From NCBI GenBank assembly GCA_028622995.1, contig JAJQJQ010000003.1, forward strand, positions 2,914,001 to 2,978,000: DNA of 64,000 bases. The letters run 5' to 3'. Positions 1 to 12,997 of this stretch are shown here, in pieces. The stretch is from Panagrolaimus kolymaensis (lineage: Eukaryota > Nematoda > Chromadorea > Rhabditida > Panagrolaimidae). The translations under genes and the position numbers were made by a program. The notes under the pieces were generated by a model that did no database searches, was not told the DNA's origin, and saw only the letters and a program-made list of their open reading frames with translations. The stretch's first letter is position 1; the number at the start of each line of letters is the position of its first letter.

Positions 1-34
1 AAAAAGAAAGCGTTAAAAAATAATTATTTTACAG

Positions 35-2813
35 TATGGTCATACACCTTTTTATTATCGTACTCATGGAAAACGATTGAATATGAGAACATTAAAAGAT
101 AATGCAGTGATAAATCAGCTAATTTCGGGACAGCTTAATCGACCTTTACTTCAAGGCAAGTAAAAAAAATAAAAAAGAAAAAAAGAAATAAGGAAAGAAA
201 TATTTAGATTTGGAAGAAGACATCTCAGATTGGATCCATACTGGTAATGTTGGCAAGTTGGAAGAACTTGTCTTAAATGGCTATGCTGATTTGCTTTTGG
301 GTAGAAATCATCAAGTTGATGATGCTGATGCTGTAGGCTTCTTAGAAGTCCTTCCTCAATATCAAGCTAAAATTCAAGCAATTCATCGAGCCATAGAACA
401 AGGAAATTTAAGAGCAATTAAATTACTCACAGACCGGAAAAAGCTGTCTTTATGCCGAGACGGAAAGGGATTAGCTCCATTGCATAAATGTATAGTTTTT
501 GATCGAATTGATATAGCTAAATATTTAATTCGAAATTATCCTCAATCTGTGAATGCTATGGATCAAAATAAAAGGACTCCATTGCATTATTCAGCGGCTT
601 TGAGGGATGGAGGATATATGTATAAATTAATGAGAAAAGCAGGAGCGGATCCAAATATTTTTGATTGCAATGGCAGACCTCCTAAATATTATCTCAAATA
701 TCCTGGCGAAATAAATCTTGAACAAATGCGAATGGATACCAAATCAGCTTTGAAACAAGTTTTGCATAATCGAGTAGCTCCAAGTTACTTGGAAACAAAG
801 TTAGTGCTTATTTTATTTTTATGCAATTTAAAAAAAATAATTTGCTTTTTTAGCATTCAGCAATGGCTTCGTGAGGGTAATCTTGGCAAACTTGATCAAC
901 TCGTCCTTTCTGGTTGTGGAGACTTATTGCTTGAAAAAACTTCAAATCATCCAGATACTCAAATATTTTTAAAAGAACTTCCTTCTTTATTGGTAAATAG
1001 TCCTTGAGCTCTCTAACTAAATTAAGAGAATAAACAGCAACAAAAAAACAATTCACTCTCACTCTTTCTTTTTTACTTAAATAAAACCCTTAAGTAGTTG
1101 TTTCCTGTTATTTTCATTCTACCTCAATTTTTTCCATACGGCCACTTTTTACTTTTAAGGAAGCAAGCGCAAGCATATTTGTGGAAAAGATGAGTAGTTC
1201 CGCGACGACGGAAATTCTTTTTTTCCAGCTCATTCCCAAGGCCATTTGAAACAATCAAAAAGACGTTAGAGTAGAGTTGTTAACCCTCCATTAAGGCAAG
1301 CGTGGCTGCTGCTTGCTGTTTGTGGTTTTTTTCTCAAGATTTTTTTTCGTTCTTTTATTCCAAAATTACCGAACGAAGTTGATGCGCGTGCCGCAATTTT
1401 CATTTTTTTTCATTCGGGATCAAGAGAGGATGAAAATAAAAACAGTCTTAAAAAAAGCAAGGAAGAGGAAAGAGGACCGTGAAATTTAAAGCGAGAAAAA
1501 GATGATTGTCACGCATATAAAATTTTCGCGCATGCTTGATTGCGTTTGCAGCGGGTCGCCCGTCTTCAATATAATTTTTTAAAAAAAAGTCTTGAAGGTC
1601 GCAAAAATACACACTAATTTTCTACTTAAAAAAAACTTTAAGACTTTTTTTTCTCGCATCAATACGGCTAATTTTACAGTAAAATTATTTGCCATTTTAT
1701 TGTTGTTTTTTTATTTTTTGCATTTGCTCGAGAGAGAAAAAAAGATGAAACGACGGAAATAGCATTTGAAAAAACAGATATTTTTGTTTTGTTTTTTGAA
1801 AGCTTCAAAAAAAGAAGAAAAAAACAAGAAACGAATTTTTTTCGATGGGAAACCTTTGCTGAGCCGACAAAAAAAAGATAAACACACTTACAGTTTTTTC
1901 ATTTCCGGCTCATTGAAATAATTTTTGTAACACTTTTTAGGAGACAGTCGAAACTATCCATCGATCAATTCGAGAAGGAAATTATGAAGCAGTAAAAGAA
2001 TTAATTGCAACTAAAAGATTAGCGTTAGCTCGAGATAAACATGGTTGTACACCGTTGCATACAGCAATAGTATATGAAGAAACAGAAATAGTTAGATTTA
2101 TTGCAGCTAATTTTTCCATGGTTCTTAATGCACCTGATTACGTATGTGTCTCGAAATCCATTGGGATTTTTTATAACTTTAAAATTTGCAGAATAAAAGA
2201 ACTCCACTTCATTATGCTGCAGCCGCAAGGGATGGAGGGCATTATATGAAAATTTTAGCTAAAGCTGGAGCAGATGCAATGGCAGTGGATAATGTAATAA
2301 TTTTTAACATCAAAAAAAGTAAAGTAAATGTATAACATTATTTTTTAGGAAGGCCGAACTCCCGATTATTACCGAAGAAATGCAATATTTGATTTAAAAT
2401 TGTTGAAAGAACGGGATGATGAAATTGATACCTTCCAACAAAATATCCTCGATGATGCCCCTGCAGTTGATACACCACCAAGCCCAGATTCTGGATCAGC
2501 TTGCAGGTGAGATAAAAAAAATTTCGTTAAGCTCTACGAATATTTTTTCTATAGATTTTTTAGTTCTCTTCTTGATTCTGGACGTCGTAATGATGAAGAT
2601 GAGATTAATGGAAGCAGATTTGAAAAACTTTTACAAGATAAACTAGATTTACCAACATCCGATAATGGATTATATTTAGCGAGAACGGTGGCACCAGTTT
2701 TAACTAAAGCTTTAGCGGAGGTTCTTTTGCGAAGACCGGCAAATCCAATAGGATTTATTTCGGAATGGCTTGTTCGTTACAATGATGATGAAAATAACAG
2801 TATAGATATTTAG
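35..2813 (+). CDS. Tandem ankyrin-module protein with C-terminal Dpy-30 motif (5' end outside window)
   Basis: Exons by phase: 35-155, 208-799, 854-992, 1941-2141, 2192-2293, 2349-2506, 2564-2813 (stop TAG). The protein is a tandem of about 190-residue modules. Each has a helical W(I/L)..GN.GKL..LVL segment, an IHR.I..GN helix pair, two ankyrin repeats (G..PLH, then NKRTPLHY.AA.RDGG) and a G(R)(T/P)P.YY end. The window holds the tail of one module and two complete ones. The C-terminus (LPT...YL..TV.P.L...L....P.NPI.F) matches the Dpy-30 motif, an X-type dimerisation helix pair known from COMPASS and from axonemal or kinase-anchoring proteins. A scaffold role is inferred. The first intron reads GC-AG (donor at 156) and the 948-base intron 993-1940 shows no coding signal. 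I do not recognise a named orthologue. The family call is firm; the N-terminus is unseen. Confidence 0.8.
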
Positions 2814-3045
2814 AGAGGAAAAAAATCATGACTTTCACTTCTTTCTTTTTTATTTTTTTTTATAAAAATCAATCAATTTAAAAAAAACTATGTCAAACAA
2901 GCATTGGTTGGAATTAATAAAAGTATATTATTTTTTTAAATACAAATAACAAAAAATTAAATTGCGTCAAAAGTAAAGCATTAAAAACCGATAGAAAAAA
3001 AATGAAAGCGCTATAAATTTTTTTAAAAAACAAAATTAAAAATTA

Positions 3046-4215
<1,170 letters not shown>

Positions 4216-7200
4216 TTAAAATTCTGAAAGCCACATTTATTTAAATTACCATTAATGCTATTTTATTTGGAAGCAACAAAAAAAACGCGGGAGTTCAAGA
4301 AAAATACCGTAATCGCATGGGATTTTTTGAGCGCGCAATGATTGGTTCAAAAAGCAACACGCATGGTTGTGAGTCGCAAAAAAATAATATGAGGAGTGAA
4401 AGAGCAGTTCCCGTTTGTTAGCGCCGCCTTGCGGTGTAAAAGATGAAGGTATTGAGAAATAATAAGTATTGTACGAGACTCATATAGCGGGGATTGCAAC
4501 TGACCGTGTCCCGATGAAGGTCGCAATTTTTTCTCGTCAAAGATATCAAGGTCATTAATGAATGTTTTCAAAATGAAAGAAAAGAAAAAGTATCCGTGTG
4601 CCAATTTTTGCTCGGAAGTAAAAGAAAAATAATATAAAAAAGTTTATGGATGAAATCTTCAAAAAGAAGACGAAGGAGTACATAAATTAACTCTCAATTA
4701 CATTTTTAGGCCATAGAAAAAAAATAAGATGAAAATGCATAAAGAAATGAAAGGAAAAAAAGAAGGCATTGTAAATAAACAATAAATATAAAAAGTGTGC
4801 AGAAAATTGGTAAGTTACATTACATCAACAAAAAAAGGTTAAAGTAGTCGTCAAAAATAAAAAAAATATTGGCACACTTAAAACAATTTTTTTTAAATCT
4901 GATGATACCGTGTTATCGTGTGCTTATAATAAGGGGAAGGAAAAAGCATTCGATTCACTTTTATTACGTGATATCAAAAAACAAATTATTATTCAACACT
5001 TAAAAAATAGCGATTGCGCCATCTGAAGTGTAAAACAACCCTCAAATTATTCTTCATCTTCTTTCTCTTCTATTTTTTCCCCTTGCGTTTTCATTTCTTA
5101 ATAACCACACTAAAAACTGCCTAGTTTTGTTTTAATATTCTTCTTCTCCCTCTGAAAAAAAACATTATTGTAACGTGAAGAAGATAAAAAGCTTCTTAAT
5201 GCTGATGATGAGGGAAATAGACAGTATCATCAACATCACTACCACCAAAGAGCTTTGTGAATTGCGCAGAGAAAAAAAAAACGATTGAACGCTTGCATGC
5301 TTCTTTTTGCCCAGTAACCAACCGGTCCTTGAGGCGGGACATTCTTTTTTGTGATGTGATGCTGCTCATGAGAATCAAATACAACATAGTAAAATAAAGA
5401 AGAAGAAAAAACCGGAAAGTATAAAGTATTAAAGAAAAGCGATAACCGTAGCTACAGTTTTTGAAAAATGATTGCGCAATTCAAAAAATAAATATAAATT
5501 TAGTTGAAAAATGAAAAAAAGAAGGAATAAAAATTGCCTAAATCAGAAAAAAATATGAGGAAAAAAGTTACAGTTTTTTTCGGTTGCAATATGAAAAAAA
5601 AATTATAGAGAATCAAGGCTGTACTTTATTTTATTTTTCAAGGAGAAGAAGAGCTTAATTAACTCTGACTCTTCTTTGATGAAGGTGTAAAACTTTTGTT
5701 TTTATCCTCAAAACCTCCTCAACTCTATTTGTTCATCATGTTTCCTTTCTACCACATTCATTACAAACTAATTATAACTTCCGTCCCATTTCCTTTTGTC
5801 TTGACGGCGACAATCTTCGTTCGGCGGCGGCATTGAAGGTGAAGAAAGAACGTCTTTTGGATCAGGCTACTTTATCGCTAAGGTGCTAAAAGAGTGTGCC
5901 GCGTACTCATGCAAATAATAACACACGCTTTTTTGTAACTTTCTCTTTCTTTTAGCGCATTTTTTTATTTTGCCGCTATTATTATTGTCCCTTGGGCACT
6001 TATCTTTCACCCTCACTTCTTCCAGAGTATGTTTGTTTGGCATCCAAAAAAAAAATAAGAGTGAACAAGGTCATATTGACCGGTAAGAAGGTACTCAAAA
6101 TACCAAAATCCTCAATAAAAAATAAAAGAAAAAAACTTGGCCTTAGAAAAAAAGAGGAAAAAACTTTTAAAACTTTTTTTCTACGGAAACGTATGCAAAG
6201 CATTTACTGGCTTTTTACAATACGTGTCTATGTCGTCTGCCTGATTTTTGAACAAGTGTACAAGTATCAAATTCAAACCGGTCGTAATTGCAGCAGCAAC
6301 GACAGCAGTTGTTGCCTAATCTTTCATCGCTCTTTTACGGTAATCTATCTAACTATGATGTAAAATAAATACTTTCTTCGTTAGTTGTAAAAAACCTGAT
6401 AGAGATACAAAATAAAAAAACGAAGATGAATCTTAAAGAAAAAGAAAAAACAAAAGCTTGCCAAAATATAACGCATTCCAAAGGCAAAAGCGTTATCAAA
6501 AACATAGGTGTTGTAAGCTTTTTTTTAAAAGCCCCTTCGAAAAACATAAAACGGTCCATCTTCTAATACAATACTGACAAAAAGAAACACAGAGTGGCTC
6601 GAAGATCAACGAAGATAAAAAGCAAAAATAAAATCAAAATACACGAATTTTAAAAAAAAAAAATACAAGAAAGAAAAAAGCCGCTAAAAATAAGCAAAAT
6701 TTTATTTTTCGTGTTTTTGTATTTGATGATTTTGAAAAAAAGAGAGAAAAGGAGACAGTAAAAATTTTTTTTCAACGTTTTGCACATTATATGGAAAAGA
6801 ATATCGGATTATGTAAATCAAATCGGTTCAGAAAGTATTACGGTACTTGATACACTATTGTAAATGGATTAGCGGCGCTTGACTTCCGGCGGTTCTTTTA
6901 TTTCGAGGAACAAAACAAAATGCGTTAAAGCGTTTAAAAACGTATTTTACTAAGGATTTTGTAATTTTTTTGTGAACAAATTCTTTGAAATAGAATGAAA
7001 ATAAGGCAGATGGGATGCTTCTAAATTTGGGAAAAAAGCTATTTTGTTGAGGCACATTAGTTGCGGAAAAAAACTAAAAAGCAAATGAGACAAAAAACAA
7101 AACAAAACAAAAAATAAATGATGGCAGTAGATTCGAGGGAGATAATGAGGTTACGGTAGATGAGTAAGCAAAAATAAGAAAATGAGAGAGGGCTGTTTGG

Positions 7201-9855
7201 TTAACAGTCAAAAAAAGAAGAAGCATTGCGGTTTTAAGCGAGAAAAAATGATATTGAAATGAATAAAAAGGAAGCAACCGTTGTTGCTTAATTTGCACAG
7301 TGAATTTAAATTTTAAAAAATGGGGAAGCATAAGAAAAAAAAGTAATAGAACGGTGGTAAACGAACAGCTAGCCGTTTTTTTTTCGAAGTTGATGAGACG
7401 TTGAGAATAAAATGTTTTAGTTTGACTTTGTCGGCGTTGTCAGAAGCAAGAAGAAGAAATTTAAAAAAATGATACGATCATTGGCAGAACAAACACACAG
7501 AAGCAATCAAAAAAAGGAAAAAAGCGTGTACACGCGTGCAAATTGAAACCAATGGGGTGCGGAGAGAACGAAGAAAATGAGATATTTGTATATATTTTTA
7601 TTTTTTTTCGAAGGGCGTCACCGACCACAACCGTTTTGTTGTATGCCGTCGTCGTCAATTACAGCTTTTATGATATATAAAAAATTTAAATGATTTTTAG
7701 TGATTAAAGAGATTTATATTATATAAAAAGAAATACTGTCTTAGAAAAATCAAAAACTTTTGAAAAAAATAAAGTCGCGTAAAAAATACTGCAAAAACAG
7801 TTACTTTGACTTGACTTCCGTCAAATGTCCTCCACTAATAACACCAGAATAATAAAAAAAGTAGTTGAGTAAGAAAAGACGAACCGTATAATTTCTAAGT
7901 TTTTCGTAAGAAAACAATCCTAGCTAACCTTGAAAAAAAATTTTTTTTGCCTTTAAAATTGACCCAACAAAAAGAGAGAAAATTTTTTTTCACAAAAATA
8001 GCATTTTTTTTAATTTAAAAAAGCGAAGAAGTGTACAAAGTTTTCCTATCATTCATTAAATTAAAAAATGTCAGTGTTTCATTATGTTTGTTAATTTAGT
8101 ACTGTACTTTTACATGGTAGGAAAGAAGAATGGCGCCAAATGCGCCACAAATAAAATAGAACAACTCGCAACGGCTTTCACAAAAAAAAAGTTTCTTTTT
8201 TTTTCATTGGCTTTAAATGAGACTGTTTTTTGTATTCATCCCCATCAGATCATCATCATCAATATGTATTTTTCTTCTTCCTTTTTTTCTTTCTACCTTT
8301 GACTGTAAATTTTTATTTAAGAATAGCTTTGAAATTAGCGCTTCCGGTAGGCTGGCGCCAGACTAAATAGTTTTTGGTTGCGCCACAACAGTTCATTTTC
8401 ATGATTAGCTTCTCTCTTCTTTTTGTTTTATTTCGGCAAAAAAAAAATCTGCCGACAAAAAAAAAACATATAAAAAAGAAAAACACCTAATTTCCGGAAG
8501 CCAAAAGTTGTTGCAAGAAGAAAATGAGATAGAGATTGCCATCCTTTTTTTCTTTCTTATTTTTTCTTCATTTGAATTGTAAATTTGTGAAAACTTTTTT
8601 TGTGCAATAAAAAGTCAATAGTATTTTTTGAAAGACGATGATTTATGACGCAAAATAAACTTCTTCTATTTTCTTGTGAATTGAGATGAATGAGATACTT
8701 TAAAAAGCATCATAATTATTTTCGACAATCGGTTACATGAAAAAAAGTTTTTTCTTTTACCTCAGTTTTGAGTAAAAAAAATTCAAGTTAAAAGGCATTC
8801 GACGTGATCTTGATAAATTATGCTGCCAAAATTATTTAGGAGTGAGGATATTGTTTGCATACAAATTATCGGCATTTTTTGAATGTTTGTATCCATTTTT
8901 TTTGAAAGGTATCCCATCCGCTAATTCGAGGTGGCGCTATTTATTTTTTCTTCGTTGTACAAAGAAACGAAGAAAAGACATCGCTCATGTTTAGTTTTCT
9001 TTTGTAATACGCCATTTGTTTTGTTTGCTAATCCCTTTAAAAAAAATTAATACCGGTAATTCACCGTGGTTTTACAGTTACACATGGGAAACCTTGGATA
9101 TAAAAAAGACTTTTCAATAATTTGAATTATGGGAAACTCTTTGTTTTTACAAGTTTTATTACTTTTTACATCTAAAATTTTAAATAAATTACAATGGTTT
9201 ATCCGAATTTCTGAGAAGAAGAAAAAGTTTAGTGAATTCGGAAATGACAAATTAAAAAACATTTAGTCCCAAAAGAAATTCACTTCCGTTTATGTTTGTT
9301 ATGATTTATTTTTGATCGATGAAATTGAATTGCGCATCAATTTGATCAAAAATCGGTCGATTTTGATACTTTTCAATGACTCACAAAACCATGTCTTTTT
9401 TATACATGAAAACTTTAAAACTGTTTGCCAAACTTTTTCTTTTTTAGAATTTTAGATTTTTCACGTGTGCAAATTTCTTGTTGTTGATTTTATCTCTCTC
9501 GTCACGGTTAATCATTTTTCCGTCAAAATAATCAAAAAGAAAAAGTTGCGCGATCGTTAAGGTTCCTGGTGCTAAAACTTGGCCAAAAAAATCTCAAAAT
9601 AATAACCAGTTTTTGAAACCTGTGGGAGGCAGGTATAATAATATCAGGTCATATAAGTGTGTATTAGTTACGCCTATTTTTTGGCTGCTTTCAAGTTATT
9701 TAGACTTAATATTTTATTAATAAACAAAACAAAACAAAAAAAATGATATGGCCTTGATGAAAGACAAACAAACGAAAAAAAGTAAAACTGTTTTCGAGTA
9801 TTCATAAATGAAACACTTTTGAATTTCAAACATCATTAGTTGGATCAAGTTTAAG
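4216..9855. other. 5.6 kb gene-poor intergenic region
   Basis: This lies between the divergently transcribed OVO factor (-) and TTR-like gene (+). It consists mainly of A- and T-homopolymer-rich sequence. The open frames seen here are short, Lys/Phe-rich translations of poly-A or poly-T tracts with no domain, signal peptide or splice-consistent partner. I see no tRNA or transposon ends. By position, it is a candidate cis-regulatory region for the transcription factor. Confidence 0.5.
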
Positions 9856-10833
9856 ATGAAGTGGTTAATTTTTATTGCTTTATTTGGTACTGCTGCCGCT
9901 ATTGGCTTAGGTAGAAAACAATCTGCTGGTGTTAGAGGACAATTAGTAAGCTTATTTAATTTTCTTAATCTCTAGTATCCATGAAAGCTTCCATTTTTAA
10001 GGTATGCGATGGTAAACCAGCTGGCCATGTTAAGGTTAAATTGTATGATGATGATAGAGGTATCGATACCGACGATTTAATGGCTGAAGGCAAAACTGAT
10101 GGCAGTGGACATTTTGAACTTGAAGGTTATACTCATGAATTCACAACTATTGATCCTAAATTGAACATGTAAGAATTAGCCTGCCACTTTCTAAGTTAAT
10201 AAAATTGTTTCATTTTATAGCTACCACGATTGCAATGATGCACTCACTGTAAGTTACTTTTTTTTAATTTACTTACTAACATTGGTTTCGCTTACTCATG
10301 TTTGATAATTAATGCTTTATCCTAAAAATTAACCCAAAAGCTTTTTTTAATAATTTTCTTATTGTTTTTTTTCTCTTAGCCATGCCAACGCAAAGTAACT
10401 ATTATGATTCCTGATAAATATATTTCCTCTGGTGAACACCCTGAGAAATTTTTTAATGCTGGAGTTTTGGAACTTGAAGGCATTTACAAAGGTGAAGAAC
10501 GTGATTGCATTCATTAAAAACTTCGAAGTCGAAGACTCTGTAATAAACTTCCGCCATATTTTGTGTGCCATTTGATTTTGGATTTTTTTGCATTTTCAAA
10601 TAAACTTTTTGCTTTTTTACTTGCTTTTTTGGAGTGTGATTTTACAATCTTTCTGCTTACATACTTATTCTAAAATATATATTTAACTTCTGCAGCCTTG
10701 TCAACGAAAAACTTCTATTATGATCCCAGACAAATACATCTCAGATTCAGAACATCCCAAAAAGATTTATGATGCAGGTGTTATTGAACTTGCTGGAAAA
10801 TTCAAGGGTGAAGATCGTGATTGTCTCAATTAA
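9856..10833 (+). CDS. Transthyretin-like (TTR-52 family) secreted protein with two alternative terminal exons
   Basis: Exons: 9856-9945 (signal peptide, then GVRGQL), 10002-10168, 10221-10248 and a terminal exon 10380-10517. A second terminal exon, 10696-10833, has its own TTCTGCAG acceptor, the same entry phase and its own AATAAA. The protein is about 139 residues: signal peptide to about residue 16, then the nematode TTR-like core (GVRGQL.CDGKPA, VKLYDDDRG.DTDDLMAEG.TD..G.FEL.G, YHDCND, PCQRK..I.IPD.YI). The family is secreted, and one member (TTR-52) bridges apoptotic cells to phagocytes; the role of this gene is unknown. Both versions of the last exon end in the typical (E/D)RDC(I/L). Exon 2 needs an AAG acceptor (TTTTTAAG at 9994-10001); the upstream TCTCTAG would bring in a frame that does not fit. 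Confidence 0.85.
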
Positions 10834-11581
10834 ATAAAAATTTAGTTGTAGTGTTAAATCTCAATAAAGTTTAAAGAGTTTTTTACAAATCAATCTAAAA
10901 ATCATAACAATATAAAATGTTTGGCTTTATTTTTGCATACAAAAAAGGATGCAATCTTAGAAAACGTGTTCCACTTACTATGAACATTTTGGTTTATTAA
11001 AGACAATAAACAGGTTTTTACTTTTTAATCTAAACATCTTTTGACATTTAACCTTCTATTAAGGTGATGTATTAGTCGTCTTACGTAAATAAATATCAGA
11101 CAGACTTTAAGCCATAGACCGCTTTGTTTGTGAAAGAATTAAATAATTATTAACATGAAAAAAATTTCTTGTATTATTTTAAAAAACTTAGGCAATTGTT
11201 TGCTCTCAAATAAATAATTCAAAGTATGAGAGACCAAGCCTTTTAAATAAATGAAAATATGCTTGAAGTTTGTTTTTATTATTAAGGTTTAGCTTTCTTT
11301 TTATTGATTGATACATATTGTAAATAGGTTAGTATGGATAAAAGAAACGATGCATTTGTAAAAGAGTTTTCCAGCTTACTTGTTTGTTTACTCATAATTT
11401 GTTTATTTATTTTTTATGACCTAGTACTTCATAATAACTGTGAAAGGACATTTGCCAAAATATAAGTATAAAAGAAGCTTCAGTTTAGTAAATAAGTCAA
11501 TCTTTACTTTTTTTGTATTCTATTTATTGGTAATCTTCTTTCAAGGCTTAACCATAGTCTTAAGTTTGCTTCTTCCTAACC
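10834..11581. other. Intergenic, no gene seen
   Basis: AT-rich spacer between the TTR-like gene and the next small gene. A TATA-like element (TATAAGTATAAAAG, about 11461-11474) lies about 110 bases before the following ATG. Nothing else is recognisable. Confidence 0.4.
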
Positions 11582-11920
11582 ATGGAAATTCCCAATATGC
11601 CTGATGCTCCAGAAGCGGTTAATAGAAAAATGGTTAAATGTAAACATTTCTTTAAATGGGCTGCTCCTCATTTTACAACAAAAATTAATTCTTTTTTTGA
11701 TATTCTGCATCTTATTCCCGATGACGATGTTGTTCAACATGTATATCAACTCATTATATTTGCATCAGAATTACGCGATCTCATGGATAATTTTCCTGAA
11801 AATGGAAGCATTCTTGATGCTGAAGAGCTCACGAAAACAGGCGATGAAGCAATTAATTCATTTCTTGCACTTGAAAGATTTATAAATTCATATATGCAAT
11901 ATCTAGATTCTTTGTCATAA
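11582..11920 (+). CDS. Hypothetical 112-residue intronless protein
   Basis: A single-exon open frame begins at an ATG in the context ACCATGG and ends in TAA. It is preceded by a TATA-like element near 11461 and followed by AATAAA-type signals near 11978. The product is acidic and predominantly helical, with aromatic residues spaced as in a helical bundle; there is no signal peptide, cysteine pattern or membrane span. I recognise no family. The overlapping frame at 11604-11885 is hydrophobic and lacks codon bias, so I read it as a shadow. It is probably a real lineage-specific gene because promoter, start context and poly-A signal all fit. Confidence 0.55.
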   Translation: MEIPNMPDAPEAVNRKMVKCKHFFKWAAPHFTTKINSFFDILHLIPDDDVVQHVYQLIIFASELRDLMDNFPENGSILDAEELTKTGDEAINSFLALERFINSYMQYLDSLS

Positions 11921-12139
11921 TTAGCTATGATATGTTTATGTAATTATTAATGATTGAAATTTATGCTTTATCTCTAAATAAAATAAATTATGTCAAAAAA
12001 TATAAGTTTATTTTAGACTATATTGCATGTTTGTGAGTTTACTATCCAATAAAAATTCTAACAATTAATTTCATGAAAAAATATAATAAACAATCATGGC
12101 AATAAAAATGAGGATAAGTTTACATTTGTATTTATATAT

Positions 12140-12997
12140 TTAGTTTTTAATTGCGTGCATAGGCCGAATTCCAGCGAGTTCTGTAAGTTTTCCTGGCAAT
12201 TTTTCAAGTTCATTAGCATTCAAGAAACTATCATGGTTGCCATCAAGAAGTTGGAAAACATTGTCAATTTCCTTCTTAGAAACTTTGTTATATTTGTTTG
12301 CATATTTTAAAACTTCATTTTTATCAAGTTTTTTGTTTCCATCAAGATCCATTGCAACGAGAAGGGCTTGAGCAGTGCCAATATCGGAAGTTTGTTTGGA
12401 GTTGTCAGTTGATTCCATAACTGCGAGAAATTCTTGAAGGGTAATTTTTCCATCAAAATTAGTATCTGCGACTTGGAAAAGTCCATTAGTGATTTCTTCG
12501 GGGATGCGTTCTTTAGATTTTTCTGCTTCAAATCGGGTGAAAATTCCATCAGAATTTTGATCTAGTTGCTGAAATTGAAAGCTTTTAATTTTTATTCTTG
12601 TATTGAAAGTTTTTACTTGGAAAAATTTTTCTGCTTCAGATGTTGGTGATCGACTTAAAGCATAAACAAGTGGGACAAATTCTGAGACAGATAAATGGCC
12701 ATCGACGTTGATGTCATAACTTTTAAAAAGTCCTAAAAACGCTTATTGTAAAAGGAACAAAAAATTCTTTTATCTTACTGATGCTTTTTTGTTGATCTTC
12801 ATTATGTCTCCATTTAAGAAATTCTGGTAATGAAACACTTCCATCAGAATTAGCATCAATTTTATCAAAATCATTGGCTAAATTAAACTTTTTTCCTAGA
12901 AATAAACGATTCTTGGAAACTTACAATTATCATATTTTGCTTCAAGAGCTGTAGCCACTAATACCAACGCTGATAAACACGCAACGGTTCTAAGCAT
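12140..12997 (-). CDS. Secreted EF-hand calcium-binding protein, six EF-hands
   Basis: Exons on the minus strand: 12997-12925, 12877-12779, 12732-12617, 12568-12140; 238 residues. A hydrophobic signal peptide (about residues 1-20) is followed by six helix-loop-helix units with loops beginning DANSDG, DINVDG, DQNSDG, DTNFDG, DLDGNK and DGNHDS. The first and fourth look canonical (D.N.DG.....E); the last lacks some ligands. The layout recalls CREC proteins (calumenin/reticulocalbin), but it is shorter and lacks the C-terminal HDEL-type retention signal, so secretion rather than ER residence is inferred. The acceptor of exon 2 was placed at 12878 (TAATTTAG) because the nearer TTCTAG would create an in-frame stop. 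The substrate or partner is unknown. Confidence 0.85.

Noticed and set aside
5992..6363. 123-codon open frame and its antisense partner in the 5.6 kb gene-poor region
   Set aside because: Composition is Lys/Phe-rich from A and T tracts; there is no domain, no plausible start context and no splice partners.
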